DNA from: CAIOYC01 sp965277345
GTDB taxonomy: Bacteria > Pseudomonadota > Alphaproteobacteria > Caulobacterales > Caulobacteraceae
Reading direction: 5' to 3'
Assembly (NCBI GenBank): GCA_965277345.1
Contig: CBDICI010000002.1
Location: 248,001-312,000 of the forward strand
DNA length: 64,000 bases
Below are positions 57,466-64,000 of this stretch, piece after piece. The notes below the pieces were generated by a model, which had not been told where the DNA came from, did no database searches, and saw nothing but the letters and a program-made list of their open reading frames with translations. The translations under genes and the position numbers were made by a program. The first letter of the stretch is position 1. Every line of letters begins with the position of its first letter.

Positions 57466-57881
57466 GACGCGGCCGTGAACGCCACCGCCCCGGCCGAGGC
57501 CAGCGACAGGGCGAAGGTCGCCTCGCCGTCGTGCTGGCCGGCATAGTCCAGGCTGGCGATCAGGAATGGCCCCTGGAACAGGCCGAAACCGGGGATGACC
57601 AGTTGCCAGCCGGCCGCCGCCTGGTCGAAGAAGGCCTGGCGCATGGCCATGTCAGCGGCGCTGTCGCGGAACACGCCCGAGCCCGACACCGCCACCGACT
57701 TCACCCCCGCCCCGGCCAGCAGTTCCCGCCACGCCCCGGTCGAGTCGCTGTCGGTGGCGTCCACGGTCTTGGCGTTCAGGGTGATGGAGCGGGCGCGAAT
57801 CCCCGCCACGGTGGTGAAGGCTTCCGGCGCGCCGCCGTCGCCGATCTTCAGCAGGATGTCCTTGCCTTTCTGGGCGGGCAT
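57462..57881 (-). CDS. GTA major tail protein (gp9)
   Basis: 139 residues; TP901-1-like major tail tube protein. Opening MPAQKGKDILLKIGDGGAPEAFTTVAGIRARSITLNAKTVDATD, middle DSDSTGAWRELLAGAGVKSVAVSGSGVF, end EATFALSLASAGAVAFTA. It builds the tail tube. The ATG at 57881 is chosen by homology; open sequence upstream is repeat. Confidence 0.92.
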   Translation of the reverse strand: MPAQKGKDILLKIGDGGAPEAFTTVAGIRARSITLNAKTVDATDSDSTGAWRELLAGAGVKSVAVSGSGVFRDSAADMAMRQAFFDQAAAGWQLVIPGFGLFQGPFLIASLDYAGQHDGEATFALSLASAGAVAFTAAS

Positions 57882-57925
57882 TTTGGCTACCTTTTCTGCT
57901 TTCCCCCTCGAAGGGGGAAGGGAGG

Positions 57926-58339
57926 TTACAGCGGCTCGGTCACGGCGCGCAGGCGCATCACCGCGAAGCGCAGGCGCCAGTCGGCGGCGGGGAAGGCATC
58001 GACGAAGGTGACGCGCAGGCTGACCAGCCGGTGGTCGGCAAGGGCGAGCGCCGCATCGTCGAGGGAGGCGCGCACCAGCCCGGCGATCGTCCGCGCCTCC
58101 TCCAGCCCCTGGAAACGGGAGAGGACGGTGAGGGTCAGCGTATGCTCCACCCCCTCCCCCTCCACCCCGCCCCACAGGCGGGACTGGCCGTGACCGAGGG
58201 TGAGATAGGGATAGACCGGCCCTTGCGGCGGCGCGTCATGGATACGCGGCGGGGCGCCGAGGGCGGCGGCCAGCGTCGCATCGGCGCGCAAGTGGGCGAG
58301 GATCGCGCCGACCAAGGCGCGTTCAGGGTCGAGGGGCAT
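57926..58339 (-). CDS. GTA tail terminator, DUF3168 (gp8)
   Basis: 137 residues: LVGAILAHLRADATLAAALGAPPRIHDAPPQGPVYPYLTLGHGQSRLWGG, then a beta-rich HTLTLTVLSRFQGLEEARTIAGLVRASLDDA and WRLRFAVMRLRAVTEPL. This is the DUF3168 pattern; RcGTA gp8 caps the tail tube. 44 bp before gp9, with a family B repeat fragment in the gap. Confidence 0.9.
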   Translation of the reverse strand: MPLDPERALVGAILAHLRADATLAAALGAPPRIHDAPPQGPVYPYLTLGHGQSRLWGGVEGEGVEHTLTLTVLSRFQGLEEARTIAGLVRASLDDAALALADHRLVSLRVTFVDAFPAADWRLRFAVMRLRAVTEPL

Positions 58340-58349
58340 GGGAGCTCCA

Positions 58350-58418
58350 AACTCCTCCCCTGCGCAGCGGGGGAGGTGGCGCGGCGCAAGGCGCCGTGAC
58401 GGAGGGGGCGGCGCGACA
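58350..58418. repeat. GC-rich mosaic repeat, left-half unit between gp7 and gp8
   Basis: CTCCTCCCCTGCGCAGCGGGGGAGG, GGCGCAAGGCGCC hairpin and GTGACGGAGGGGGCGGCGCG. Same unit as 6534-6600. Confidence 0.85.
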
Positions 58419-58432
58419 GTGGCAGGCGACGA

Positions 58433-58744
58433 TTAAGCGGTGCGGTCGAGCACCAGCACCATCCGCCCCGGCCGCGGCCGCTGCACCGCCAGCACGCGCC
58501 AGGGCGGGCCGTCCACCAGCAGTTGCTGGCCGGCGGCGGCGTCCGGGTGGTCGCGGGCGGTGGCGGCGGCGGTCTCGATGCGGACCGGGGCCTGACCTTC
58601 GAGTTGCTGAAACGTGGCGGCGCCGGGCGTCAGCACTACCCACAGCGCGGCGAGCGGGGTCCAGGTGGTGACCTCGCCGCCCTGGTCGCTCTCGGTCTGG
58701 GTGAGCGCCTGCAGCGTGGCCAGCCGTGGGGCGTGCGCGCTCAC
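58433..58744 (-). CDS. GTA head-tail stopper/adaptor (gp7)
   Basis: 103 residues of the phage head-tail joining family: LATLQALTQTESDQGGEVTTWTPLAALWVVLTPG..QLEGQAPVRIETAA..LLVDGPPWRVLAVQRPRPGRMVLVLDRTA. GTG start overlapping the gp6 stop (GTGA). Confidence 0.88.
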   Translation of the reverse strand: MSAHAPRLATLQALTQTESDQGGEVTTWTPLAALWVVLTPGAATFQQLEGQAPVRIETAAATARDHPDAAAGQQLLVDGPPWRVLAVQRPRPGRMVLVLDRTA

Positions 58745-59298
58745 AGCCGCACCCGCCGATAGGGCGCCAGCCAGGGCTCCACCAGGGCGATAGGCGCCGG
58801 GTCCGCCGCCTCGCCGCGGTGGTCGAAGGCGTAGGCCACGAGCGCCAGGATCGCCTGTTTCAGCGCGCCCGGCACATCGTCCGGGCCGGGGCCATAGCCG
58901 GCGGTATAGTCCACCCGCACCCCCTCGATGGGCGGAATCGGCACGGGCCAGACGCGGTGATAGGGCGCCACCTCCGCCACCCGTCCGCCGAGGCGGGCGA
59001 GATAGGCTGCGGGCGGCACGGTGACATAGGTTCCGTCCGTGCCCGCCACGGCCACCGCCGCCACGGCGATCAGCGGCGCGCGCGAGAGGGCGATGACCCC
59101 CGGCGCGGCGTCGAAGCTCTCGCGAAAGCCGGTGGCGAGGAGCGCCAGGCCAAGCTCCGCCTCCACCCGCTGGCGCGCGGCGAGGAGCAGGGCGGCGATC
59201 AGATCGTCCTCCGCGTCGATGCCGACGCGCAGGTGCGCCTTGGCCTGGTCGAGCGTGACCGGCTCGGCGGCGGGGGGCGTGGTGATGAGCAGGGTCAA
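58741..59298 (-). CDS. GTA head-tail connector (gp6)
   Basis: 185 residues: TLDQAKAHLRVGIDAEDDLIAALLLAARQRVEAELGLALL, then GVRVDYTAGYGPGPDDVPGALKQAILALVAYAFDHRGEA, the pattern of GTA/phage gp6-like connectors. The start codon is TTG (59298); no ATG or GTG is better placed. 168 bp, mostly repeat, separate it from gp5. Confidence 0.9.
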   Translation of the reverse strand: MTLLITTPPAAEPVTLDQAKAHLRVGIDAEDDLIAALLLAARQRVEAELGLALLATGFRESFDAAPGVIALSRAPLIAVAAVAVAGTDGTYVTVPPAAYLARLGGRVAEVAPYHRVWPVPIPPIEGVRVDYTAGYGPGPDDVPGALKQAILALVAYAFDHRGEAADPAPIALVEPWLAPYRRVRL

Positions 59299-59343
59299 AT
59301 GAGCTCTCTCAAAAAGAGGCTGATAACGAGGCTGCTAAAGAGC

Positions 59344-59444
59344 TGTCATCCCGGAAGACGCGCAGCGGCTATCCGGGACCCCGAGGCAGGTTCTCACTGC
59401 GCATCGAGGTCCCGGCTCTGCGCTGCGCTCCGGCCGGGATGACA
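59344..59444. repeat. TGTCATCCCGG-type palindromic repeat between gp5 and gp6
   Basis: Starts TGTCATCCCGGAAGACGCGC and ends CGGCCGGGATGACA, with GGGACCCCGA/TCGAGGTCCC inner arms. Same family as 30996-31108. Confidence 0.8.
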
Positions 59445-59466
59445 GGATGGTATGCAAGGCGGTGCC

Positions 59467-60702
59467 TCAGCTCGCGCTGAACTTCAGCAGCTTGATGGCG
59501 TCGAAGTTCTGCACGCCGCCGCCGACGCGCTTGGTGGTGTAGAACAGCACGTAGGGCTTGGCGGTGAAGGGGTCGCGCAGCACGTTCAGCCCGGCCCGGT
59601 CCACTATAAGGTAGCCCTTGGCGAAGTCGCCGAAGGCCAGGGATGTGCTGCCCGAGGCCACGTCGGGCATGGCCTCCATCTCCGTCACCGGATAGCCGAG
59701 CAGGGTGGAGGGCTGGCCGGGCTGCGCCCCCGGCGCCCACAGATAGCGCCCGTCGCCGTCCTTGAACTTGCGCACCATGCCCACGGTCTTCCTGTTCATG
59801 ACGAACCGGCCGTTGGGGCGAAACTGCACGCGGGGCGCATAGATCAGCTCCATCAGCTTGTCGCCGGGCGTCTCGGCGGGAAAGCCCGCATCGACGCCGG
59901 TGGCCAGATAGCCGATCTGGTCCCAGGCTTGGCCGGTGTCCGCCACGAGGGCGTAGCTGAGGAAGCCTCTCGGCTTGGAGACCCCGTCGCCGTTGACGAA
60001 GGCGGCCGTCTCCTGCCCGGCGAAGGCGTCCTCGCACTCGGCGGCCAGCCATTCGTCGAGATTGACGAAGGCGTCGTCCAGCAAGGCCTGGGTGGCGGCG
60101 GGCGAGGCGTAGAGGTCGGCGGCGGGAAACTCCAGCAGGTCGAGCACCGGGGGCGTGGTTTCGGTGCGCGCCGCCGTCTCCGCCGCCCAGCCGGCCACCA
60201 CCCCGGCGATGGACACGGGCTTGCGATAGACCGAGGCGCCGATGGTGGTGACCGTGGCGATCTCGCGCATGGGCGAGGTCTGCATCAGGCGCCGCTCGAT
60301 CACCCGTTCGGTCTCGGGCGGGGCCACATAGCCGCCGGTGGAGGGCAGCGTCTCGGCCAGGCCCTTGCCTTCCAGGCCGTAGGCCAGGGCATGGGGCGCG
60401 GAGCCGGTCTTCAGATAGCGGTCCCAGGCCGATTTGCGCTCGTCCGGCTCGATGGAGCGCACATCGGCGCCGAGGTGGGGGCGGCGCGCCTCGGCCAGGG
60501 TGCGGTCCAGCCGCGCCTGGGCGGCGGCCAGGCCGGCGTCGATGCGCGCCACCTTCTCCTCCAGCAGGACATCGGGACGGCGGGCCTCGATGCCCTCCAG
60601 CCGCGCGTCGTTGTCCGCCTTGAAGCTCTCGAAGGCGGCCATCACCTCGTGCAACGCCGCCCGTGTCTCCGGCGAGGCGGCGGCCTGTTTGGTCTCTTTC
60701 AT
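59467..60702 (-). CDS. GTA major capsid protein (gp5)
   Basis: 411 residues, HK97 fold. An N-terminal coiled-coil scaffold (residues 1-75, MKETKQAAASPETRAALHEVMAAFESFKADNDARLEG..) is expected to be removed by the protease; the capsid part has GGYVAPPETERVIERRLMQTSPMREIATVTTIG, FVNGDGVSKPRGFLSY, FVMNRKTVGMVRKFKDGDGRYLW and LLGYPVTEMEAMPDV. It forms the head shell. Upstream, a family B repeat is open in the same frame but the ATG at 60702 is the natural start. Confidence 0.95.
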   Translation of the reverse strand: MKETKQAAASPETRAALHEVMAAFESFKADNDARLEGIEARRPDVLLEEKVARIDAGLAAAQARLDRTLAEARRPHLGADVRSIEPDERKSAWDRYLKTGSAPHALAYGLEGKGLAETLPSTGGYVAPPETERVIERRLMQTSPMREIATVTTIGASVYRKPVSIAGVVAGWAAETAARTETTPPVLDLLEFPAADLYASPAATQALLDDAFVNLDEWLAAECEDAFAGQETAAFVNGDGVSKPRGFLSYALVADTGQAWDQIGYLATGVDAGFPAETPGDKLMELIYAPRVQFRPNGRFVMNRKTVGMVRKFKDGDGRYLWAPGAQPGQPSTLLGYPVTEMEAMPDVASGSTSLAFGDFAKGYLIVDRAGLNVLRDPFTAKPYVLFYTTKRVGGGVQNFDAIKLLKFSAS

Positions 60703-60720
60703 GGGGGGTCCTTCTGTAGA

Positions 60721-60874
60721 GCCCTTCCCCCTCGAGGGGGGAAGGGTCGGGATGGGGGTGGGTGCAGGACGTCGAAGCAAAAGGCGCTGAGGGCGCGCCG
60801 CCGGCGCACGCAACGGAAAGGGGGTGCACTCACCCCCTCTCCCAACCTCTCCCCCCTCGAGGGGGAGAGGGGTT
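60721..60874. repeat. Family B repeat between gp4 and gp5
   Basis: CTTCCCCCTCGAGGGGGGAAGG..GGTGGGTGCAGG, spacer, GGGGGTGCACTCACCCCCTC..CTCTCCCCCCTCGAGGGGG. Fills the whole gap. Confidence 0.82.
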
Positions 60875-60878
60875 TTGG

Positions 60879-61472
60879 TCAGGCGGGCTCGGCCTCTACG
60901 CTAAGCCGCGCCCCGGGCAGCATGGGGAAGGTGACGAGGGAGATTTCCCAGAGGTCCACCTCGGTCAGCACGCGCAGGCGCCCGCCCTCTCCTGCCCGCG
61001 CCTTGACCGCGCGGAAACCGATGGAGAGGCCGTCCAGCGCCCCGGCCTTGGCCAGCGCCATCGCCATGCGGCCGCCGGGGGTGGCGGCGATGATCCGTCC
61101 CCGGACGAAGAGGCCGGTCGCGTCCGCCGCGAGGACGTCCCACACGCCGATGGGCTGCAGCGGGTCGTGCTGCATCAGCATCCGCACCCGCCCCGGCGGC
61201 GTCCGCGCCAGCGAGGCGTCGAAGGCCCCGGCCGCCACCACGTCGTCGTTCAAATCCTTCTTCCAGAACAGGGAGGCGTAGCCCTGGATGGGCAATTCTC
61301 CTTTCCCCCTCAAGGGGGGAAAGGCAGGGATTGGGGGTGAGTGCAGCGGTCGTTCCGCAGGGGGCGCGGGCGGCGATCCGCCTCTGGCGCCTTTCGCTTC
61401 CGTGGCGGCGCGCGCACCCCCATCCCCCACCCTTCCCCCCTCGAGGGGGAAGGGGGTCTGGAGCCCCCTCAC
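60879..61472 (-). CDS. GTA prohead protease (gp4), N-terminus repeat-encoded
   Basis: 197 residues as read from a GTG that overlaps the gp3.5 stop. The HK97-type protease core starts at about residue 61: PIQGYASLFWKKDLNDDVVAAGAFDASLA, RMLMQHDPLQPIGVWD (catalytic histidine), GALDGLSIGFRAVKA (catalytic serine), LWEISLVTFPMLPGARL. Residues 6-59 (PFPLEGGRVGDGGAR..HSPPIPAFPPLRGKGE) come from a family B repeat. A TTG at 61295, just before the core, is another start, but AGGAG is only 2 bp from it. The protease processes capsid and scaffold. Confidence 0.88.
   Translation of the reverse strand: MRGLQTPFPLEGGRVGDGGARAATEAKGARGGSPPAPPAERPLHSPPIPAFPPLRGKGELPIQGYASLFWKKDLNDDVVAAGAFDASLARTPPGRVRMLMQHDPLQPIGVWDVLAADATGLFVRGRIIAATPGGRMAMALAKAGALDGLSIGFRAVKARAGEGGRLRVLTEVDLWEISLVTFPMLPGARLSVEAEPA
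61300..61456. repeat. Family B repeat inside the 5' part of gp4
   Basis: CTTTCCCCCTCAAGGGGGGAAAGG..GGGTGAGTGCA, spacer, CGCACCCCCATCCCCC..CCTTCCCCCCTCGAGGGGGAAGG. Read leftward it encodes PFPLEGGRVGDGG..HSPPIPAFPPLRGKG, like the tail of the NlpC/P60 protein. Confidence 0.82.
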
Positions 61473-61729
61473 CGTCCGCTCTCCCGATCCAGCTTGGCTT
61501 CGATGCGGGCGAGGGCGGCGCGGGTGGCGTCGGCTTCCACTTCCAGTCGGGCGAGGCGTTCGGCCACGCCGGCCTGGCGGTCCAGCCGCCGCTCCAGCGC
61601 AGAGATGCGCTCCGCCGCACCGCCGGCCCAGGCCAGGGCCCCGCCGGTCTGGATGGCGAGGGCGATGACCACGCCGAGGGGGATGGAGCGGTCCAGCCGC
61701 CAGCCGGACCAGGGCGCCGCCTCAGTCAT
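61469..61729 (-). CDS. Small GTA head-formation protein (gp3.5 position)
   Basis: 86 residues: one TM helix (IPLGVVIALAIQTGGALAWAGGA, about residues 16-38) followed by a coiled coil (ISALERRLDRQAGVAERLARLEVEADATRAALARIEAKLD). Position between portal and protease, and this helix-plus-coil layout, match the small RcGTA protein of rcc01685 type. Starts 8 bp inside the portal gene end. Confidence 0.78.
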   Translation of the reverse strand: MTEAAPWSGWRLDRSIPLGVVIALAIQTGGALAWAGGAAERISALERRLDRQAGVAERLARLEVEADATRAALARIEAKLDRESGR

Positions 61730-63005
61730 CGCCGACCTCCGCATTGCCGTTCACCAGCGTCTCATCCGGCGCCGCCACGCCGAGCCCGGCCATGCGCCGC
61801 CGCTCATCCGGGGTGAGAAAGCTCGCCGCCTCCAGCCGCGCCCACAGCGCCTCGCGCTCCACCGCCAGGGCGGGGATCAGGTCGAGGTCCACCGCCACCC
61901 GCGCGGGATTTCCCGCCGCATCGGGAAAGCGCGGGCCGAGCCAGCCGGTCAGCGCGCGGGCCGCCTTGTCGGCCAGGGGAACCACGGTCTGGCGCCAGAA
62001 CGCCGCCTGCGCCTCGCGATAGGTGTTGTAGGTGGCGTCGCCGGGGATGCCGAGCAGTTGCGGCGGCGTGCCGAAGGCCAGGGCGATCTCCCGCGCCGCC
62101 ACGTGCTTGCCGGCGATGAAGTCCATCTCCGCCGGGGTCAGCGCCATGGGCTTCCAGTCCAGCCCGCCCTCCAGCAACAGCGGCCTCCCCGCCGCGGCCG
62201 GCCCGGTGTGCGCCGTCTCCAGTTCGGCGCGCAGCCGGTCGAACTGCTCGGCGCTCATCCGGTCGGCGCTGGCGGCGTTGGCGAAGACCAGCGCGCCGGA
62301 GGGCCGCGCCGCATTGTCCAGCAGGGCCTTGTTCCAGGCGCCGGAGGCGTTGTGGATATCCACCGCCTGCGCCGCCGCCTGCATGGGGGCGAAGCCGTAA
62401 TAGTCGTCGGTGGGGTTGTAGAGCTTGAGGTGCAGCACCGGCATGAAGCCGTCCGCCTGGCGGGCCAGCTTCACGAACCGGTCGCCCACCGTATAGCGAT
62501 AGGCCTGCGGCCAGCCGCGCGCGCCGGGGATCACCTCCATCCGGTCGGGGCGCAGGGTATGGAGTTCGCCCGGCGCCCCGCCAGGCTCGCCCTTATAGGC
62601 CGCCTCCAGATAGGCGTTGCCCGCGGTCTGCAGGGCGCCGAAGAAGGCCTCCAGCAGGTCCGCGCCGGACTGTTCCGGGTTCGGATGATCCAGCAGGCGC
62701 TGCAGCGGATGGGTCGGCCCGGCCCGCGCCCCGTCCTGGAACACCACCAGCGGGGCGCTGGCGGCGGCTTCGGCGATCATACGGATGCAGCGGTAGGCCA
62801 CCGGATTGCGCGCGAACCCCTCCCGCGCCAGGGCGCCGTAGTCGGCGGGCGTCCATTGCGGCCGGCGCAGTCCGGCCACGCTGACCAGACTTTGCGCAAC
62901 CAGGCTCTGCGCCACCAGCCGCTGGGCCACGCTGGCCTTGCGCTCCGGCGGCTCATCCAGCGACAGAGGCGCAGGCCGACCGGCCGCACGACGGAACAGG
63001 GGCAT
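61722..63005 (-). CDS. GTA portal protein (gp3)
   Basis: 427 residues, phage portal (HK97 type): GFARNPVAYRCIRMIAEAAASAPLVVFQDG, NPEQSGADLLEAFFGALQTAGNAYLEAAY, LKLYNPTDDYYGFAPMQAAAQAVDIHN, FGTPPQLLGIPGDATYNTYREAQAAFWRQTV. Forms the dodecameric DNA gate. Near the N-terminus LVAQS is doubled (RLVAQSLVAQSLVSVAG) from a 15-bp repeat. The stop overlaps the next gene. Confidence 0.95.
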   Translation of the reverse strand: MPLFRRAAGRPAPLSLDEPPERKASVAQRLVAQSLVAQSLVSVAGLRRPQWTPADYGALAREGFARNPVAYRCIRMIAEAAASAPLVVFQDGARAGPTHPLQRLLDHPNPEQSGADLLEAFFGALQTAGNAYLEAAYKGEPGGAPGELHTLRPDRMEVIPGARGWPQAYRYTVGDRFVKLARQADGFMPVLHLKLYNPTDDYYGFAPMQAAAQAVDIHNASGAWNKALLDNAARPSGALVFANAASADRMSAEQFDRLRAELETAHTGPAAAGRPLLLEGGLDWKPMALTPAEMDFIAGKHVAAREIALAFGTPPQLLGIPGDATYNTYREAQAAFWRQTVVPLADKAARALTGWLGPRFPDAAGNPARVAVDLDLIPALAVEREALWARLEAASFLTPDERRRMAGLGVAAPDETLVNGNAEVGDD

Positions 63006-63366
63006 TCGTTTTTCCTTTCACTCCTCCCTCGCTTCAGCGGGGGAGGTGGCGCGGCGGGAATACCCGCCGTGACGGAGGGGGCGGCGAGACATTGGCAGGA
63101 TAGTCACAAGGCGGCGGCGCAGCCCCCTCCACCCCGCTTCGCGCGGTCCCCCTCCCCCGCTGTGCGGGGGAGGAGATAAGCAGCGTCTTTTCTCTCCTCC
63201 CTCGCTTCAGCGGGGGAGGTGGCGCGGCGGAGATACCCGCCGTGACGGAGGGGGCTGCGCGACATTGGCAGGATGATCACCGACCCGTGGCGCAGCCCCC
63301 TCCACCCCCTTCCAGGTGGTCTCCCTCCGGAGAGGGCCGGGGTGAGGGGAACGGGTAACAACAGGC
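63006..63366. repeat. Two tandem copies of the GC-rich mosaic repeat between gp2 and gp3
   Basis: A 361-bp gap without a gene. Copy one (63018-63177) and copy two (63193 to about 63345) each have the left half CTCCCTCGCTTCAGCGGGGGAGG..ACCCGCCGTGACGGAGGGGGC and the right half CAGCCCCCTCCACCCC; the second ends in GGAGAGGGCCGGGGTGAGGG. Their left halves are almost identical, so one seems to be a recent duplicate. Confidence 0.85.
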
Positions 63367-64000
63367 TCACAACACGCGCACCCTGGGCTCTCTGCGTTCG
63401 GTCAGCATGAGCGCGGTGAGCGCCCAGACCAGGGCGTCGGCGCGGTCGGGGCTGTGGGCCAGGGTCTCATCGCCGAGGGCCATCAGCTCCTCCTCCAGGT
63501 CGGGAAAGGCGGCGGCGTGGCCGACCCGGCCCTGTTCGTAGAGCGCCGCCACCGGCTCGGCCCTGGCGCGCTTGCCGAGGGTGGCGTGGACCAGCGCCAC
63601 CGGACAGGGCGCGCCGGCCTGATTCAGCACCGTGCGCACCATCTCGCCGCCCTGGTTGGCCTCGGCGACGATCTGATGCGCGTGTAGGCGCGCGGCCACC
63701 TCGCACACCCGCCGCGCCCAGCCGAGGGGGGTGAGGCCCCGCGCCGAGGCGTCCTCCAGCACCACCGCCGTCTCGCCCGTGCGGCCCACCGCGACGATGC
63801 CGCAGGCGTCGCCCGTGGCGCTCACCGGCGGATCGACGCCGATCACCAGCCGGTCGAACCGCGCCGGCCAGGGCGTGCGCAGCCGGGCGAAATCCTCCGC
63901 CCGCCACAGCGCGCCCTCCGGCGCATCCAGCACCTGGCCCTGGATTTCCTGCGCCGCCATGCGCGTGCCGCCATAGAGGCTGTCCAGCATCTCCAGAAAG
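63367..64000 (-). CDS. GTA large terminase (gp2), C-terminal part, cut by window edge
   Basis: 211 codons of the C-terminal nuclease domain: MAAQEIQGQVLDAPEGALWRAEDFAR, RLVIGVDPPVSATGDACGIVAVG (first nuclease aspartate), HQIVAEANQGGEMVRTVLNQAG (acidic residue), SPDRADALVWALTALML (last aspartate). This RNase H-like nuclease cuts DNA at headful packaging. The ATPase half lies beyond base 64000; the frame is open to the edge. Confidence 0.95.
   Translation of the reverse strand, partial: FLEMLDSLYGGTRMAAQEIQGQVLDAPEGALWRAEDFARLRTPWPARFDRLVIGVDPPVSATGDACGIVAVGRTGETAVVLEDASARGLTPLGWARRVCEVAARLHAHQIVAEANQGGEMVRTVLNQAGAPCPVALVHATLGKRARAEPVAALYEQGRVGHAAAFPDLEEELMALGDETLAHSPDRADALVWALTALMLTERREPRVRVL

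Noticed and set aside
63018..63345. Two similar repeats as a possible CRISPR or insertion sequence
   Set aside because: They are two tandem copies of a palindromic mosaic element; no transposase gene, no spacers.
49407..64000. Region read as an ordinary prophage
   Set aside because: Gene order and families (DUF2163, DUF2460, DUF3168, TIM-barrel protein) match a gene transfer agent; no integrase, repressor, lysis or replication genes are seen.
1..64000. tRNA, rRNA, tmRNA or riboswitch genes
   Set aside because: No cloverleaf, rRNA segment or recognisable riboswitch core was found by reading the intergenic regions; a covariance-model scan would be needed to be certain.

Overview
The window is very GC-rich, densely coded DNA from an alphaproteobacterium. 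It most likely belongs to the Caulobacterales (Caulobacter/Phenylobacterium-like). The pointers are a CcrM-type GANTC methyltransferase with CtrA-like half-sites in its promoter, an RcGTA/CcGTA-type gene transfer agent (GTA) cluster, and the ccmI-ccmE-ccmF-ccmH-degP gene order. The genus is inferred, not shown. No rRNA, tRNA or CRISPR array was found.

Layout. 0-5.8 kb: a ThDP-dependent lyase-like enzyme, dihydroorotase, a family 9 glycosyltransferase, ygfZ and a small secreted protein. 5.9-9.2 kb: tag, rnhB and a ClC channel protein. 9.3-13.7 kb: a GIY-YIG pseudogene, ccrM, and a complete EF-P lysylation set (efp, epmA, epmB). 13.8-19 kb: MFS transporter, AraC regulator, GT39 glycosyltransferase, M42 aminopeptidase. 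19-27.3 kb: a leftward run ptsP, rodZ-like, ispG, ispA, dxs, mlaC that joins isoprenoid synthesis to envelope functions. 27.4-31 kb: cupredoxin and outer-membrane-type protein genes around a palindromic operator candidate, an SDR, an HCCA-isomerase-like protein and an alpha/beta hydrolase. 31-42.4 kb: a leftward block ccmI, ccmE, ccmF, ccmH, degP, response regulator, histidine kinase, in which a VapBC module and an HWE-family kinase lie between the regulator and the kinase. 42.5-49.3 kb: a conserved helical protein, a PhoPQ-like two-component pair with a PepSY gene, a decayed DUF4258/XRE pair lodged between them, a DnaJ-like protein, and HigBA. 49.4-64 kb: a leftward GTA structural cluster from terminase (cut by the window edge) to the TIM-barrel host-interaction protein.

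The most unusual property is the load of mosaic palindromic repeats. At least five families sit at gene junctions, and nearly every gap in the GTA cluster holds one. Several are translated. A repeat supplies the end of CcmF, possibly the start of CcmH, the end of the GTA tail chaperone, both ends of the GTA NlpC/P60 protein and probably the start of the GTA prohead protease. Members of the same family are read in the same frame in unrelated genes. This resembles the Rickettsia palindromic elements described in coding genes, here in a GTA-bearing alphaproteobacterium.

A second theme is short tandem duplication (14-19 bp). One copy breaks a GIY-YIG gene, one inserts six residues in an isomerase, and one triplicates the start region of a GTA gene. 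A third theme is that two separate two-component operons are each split by a toxin-antitoxin-type module.
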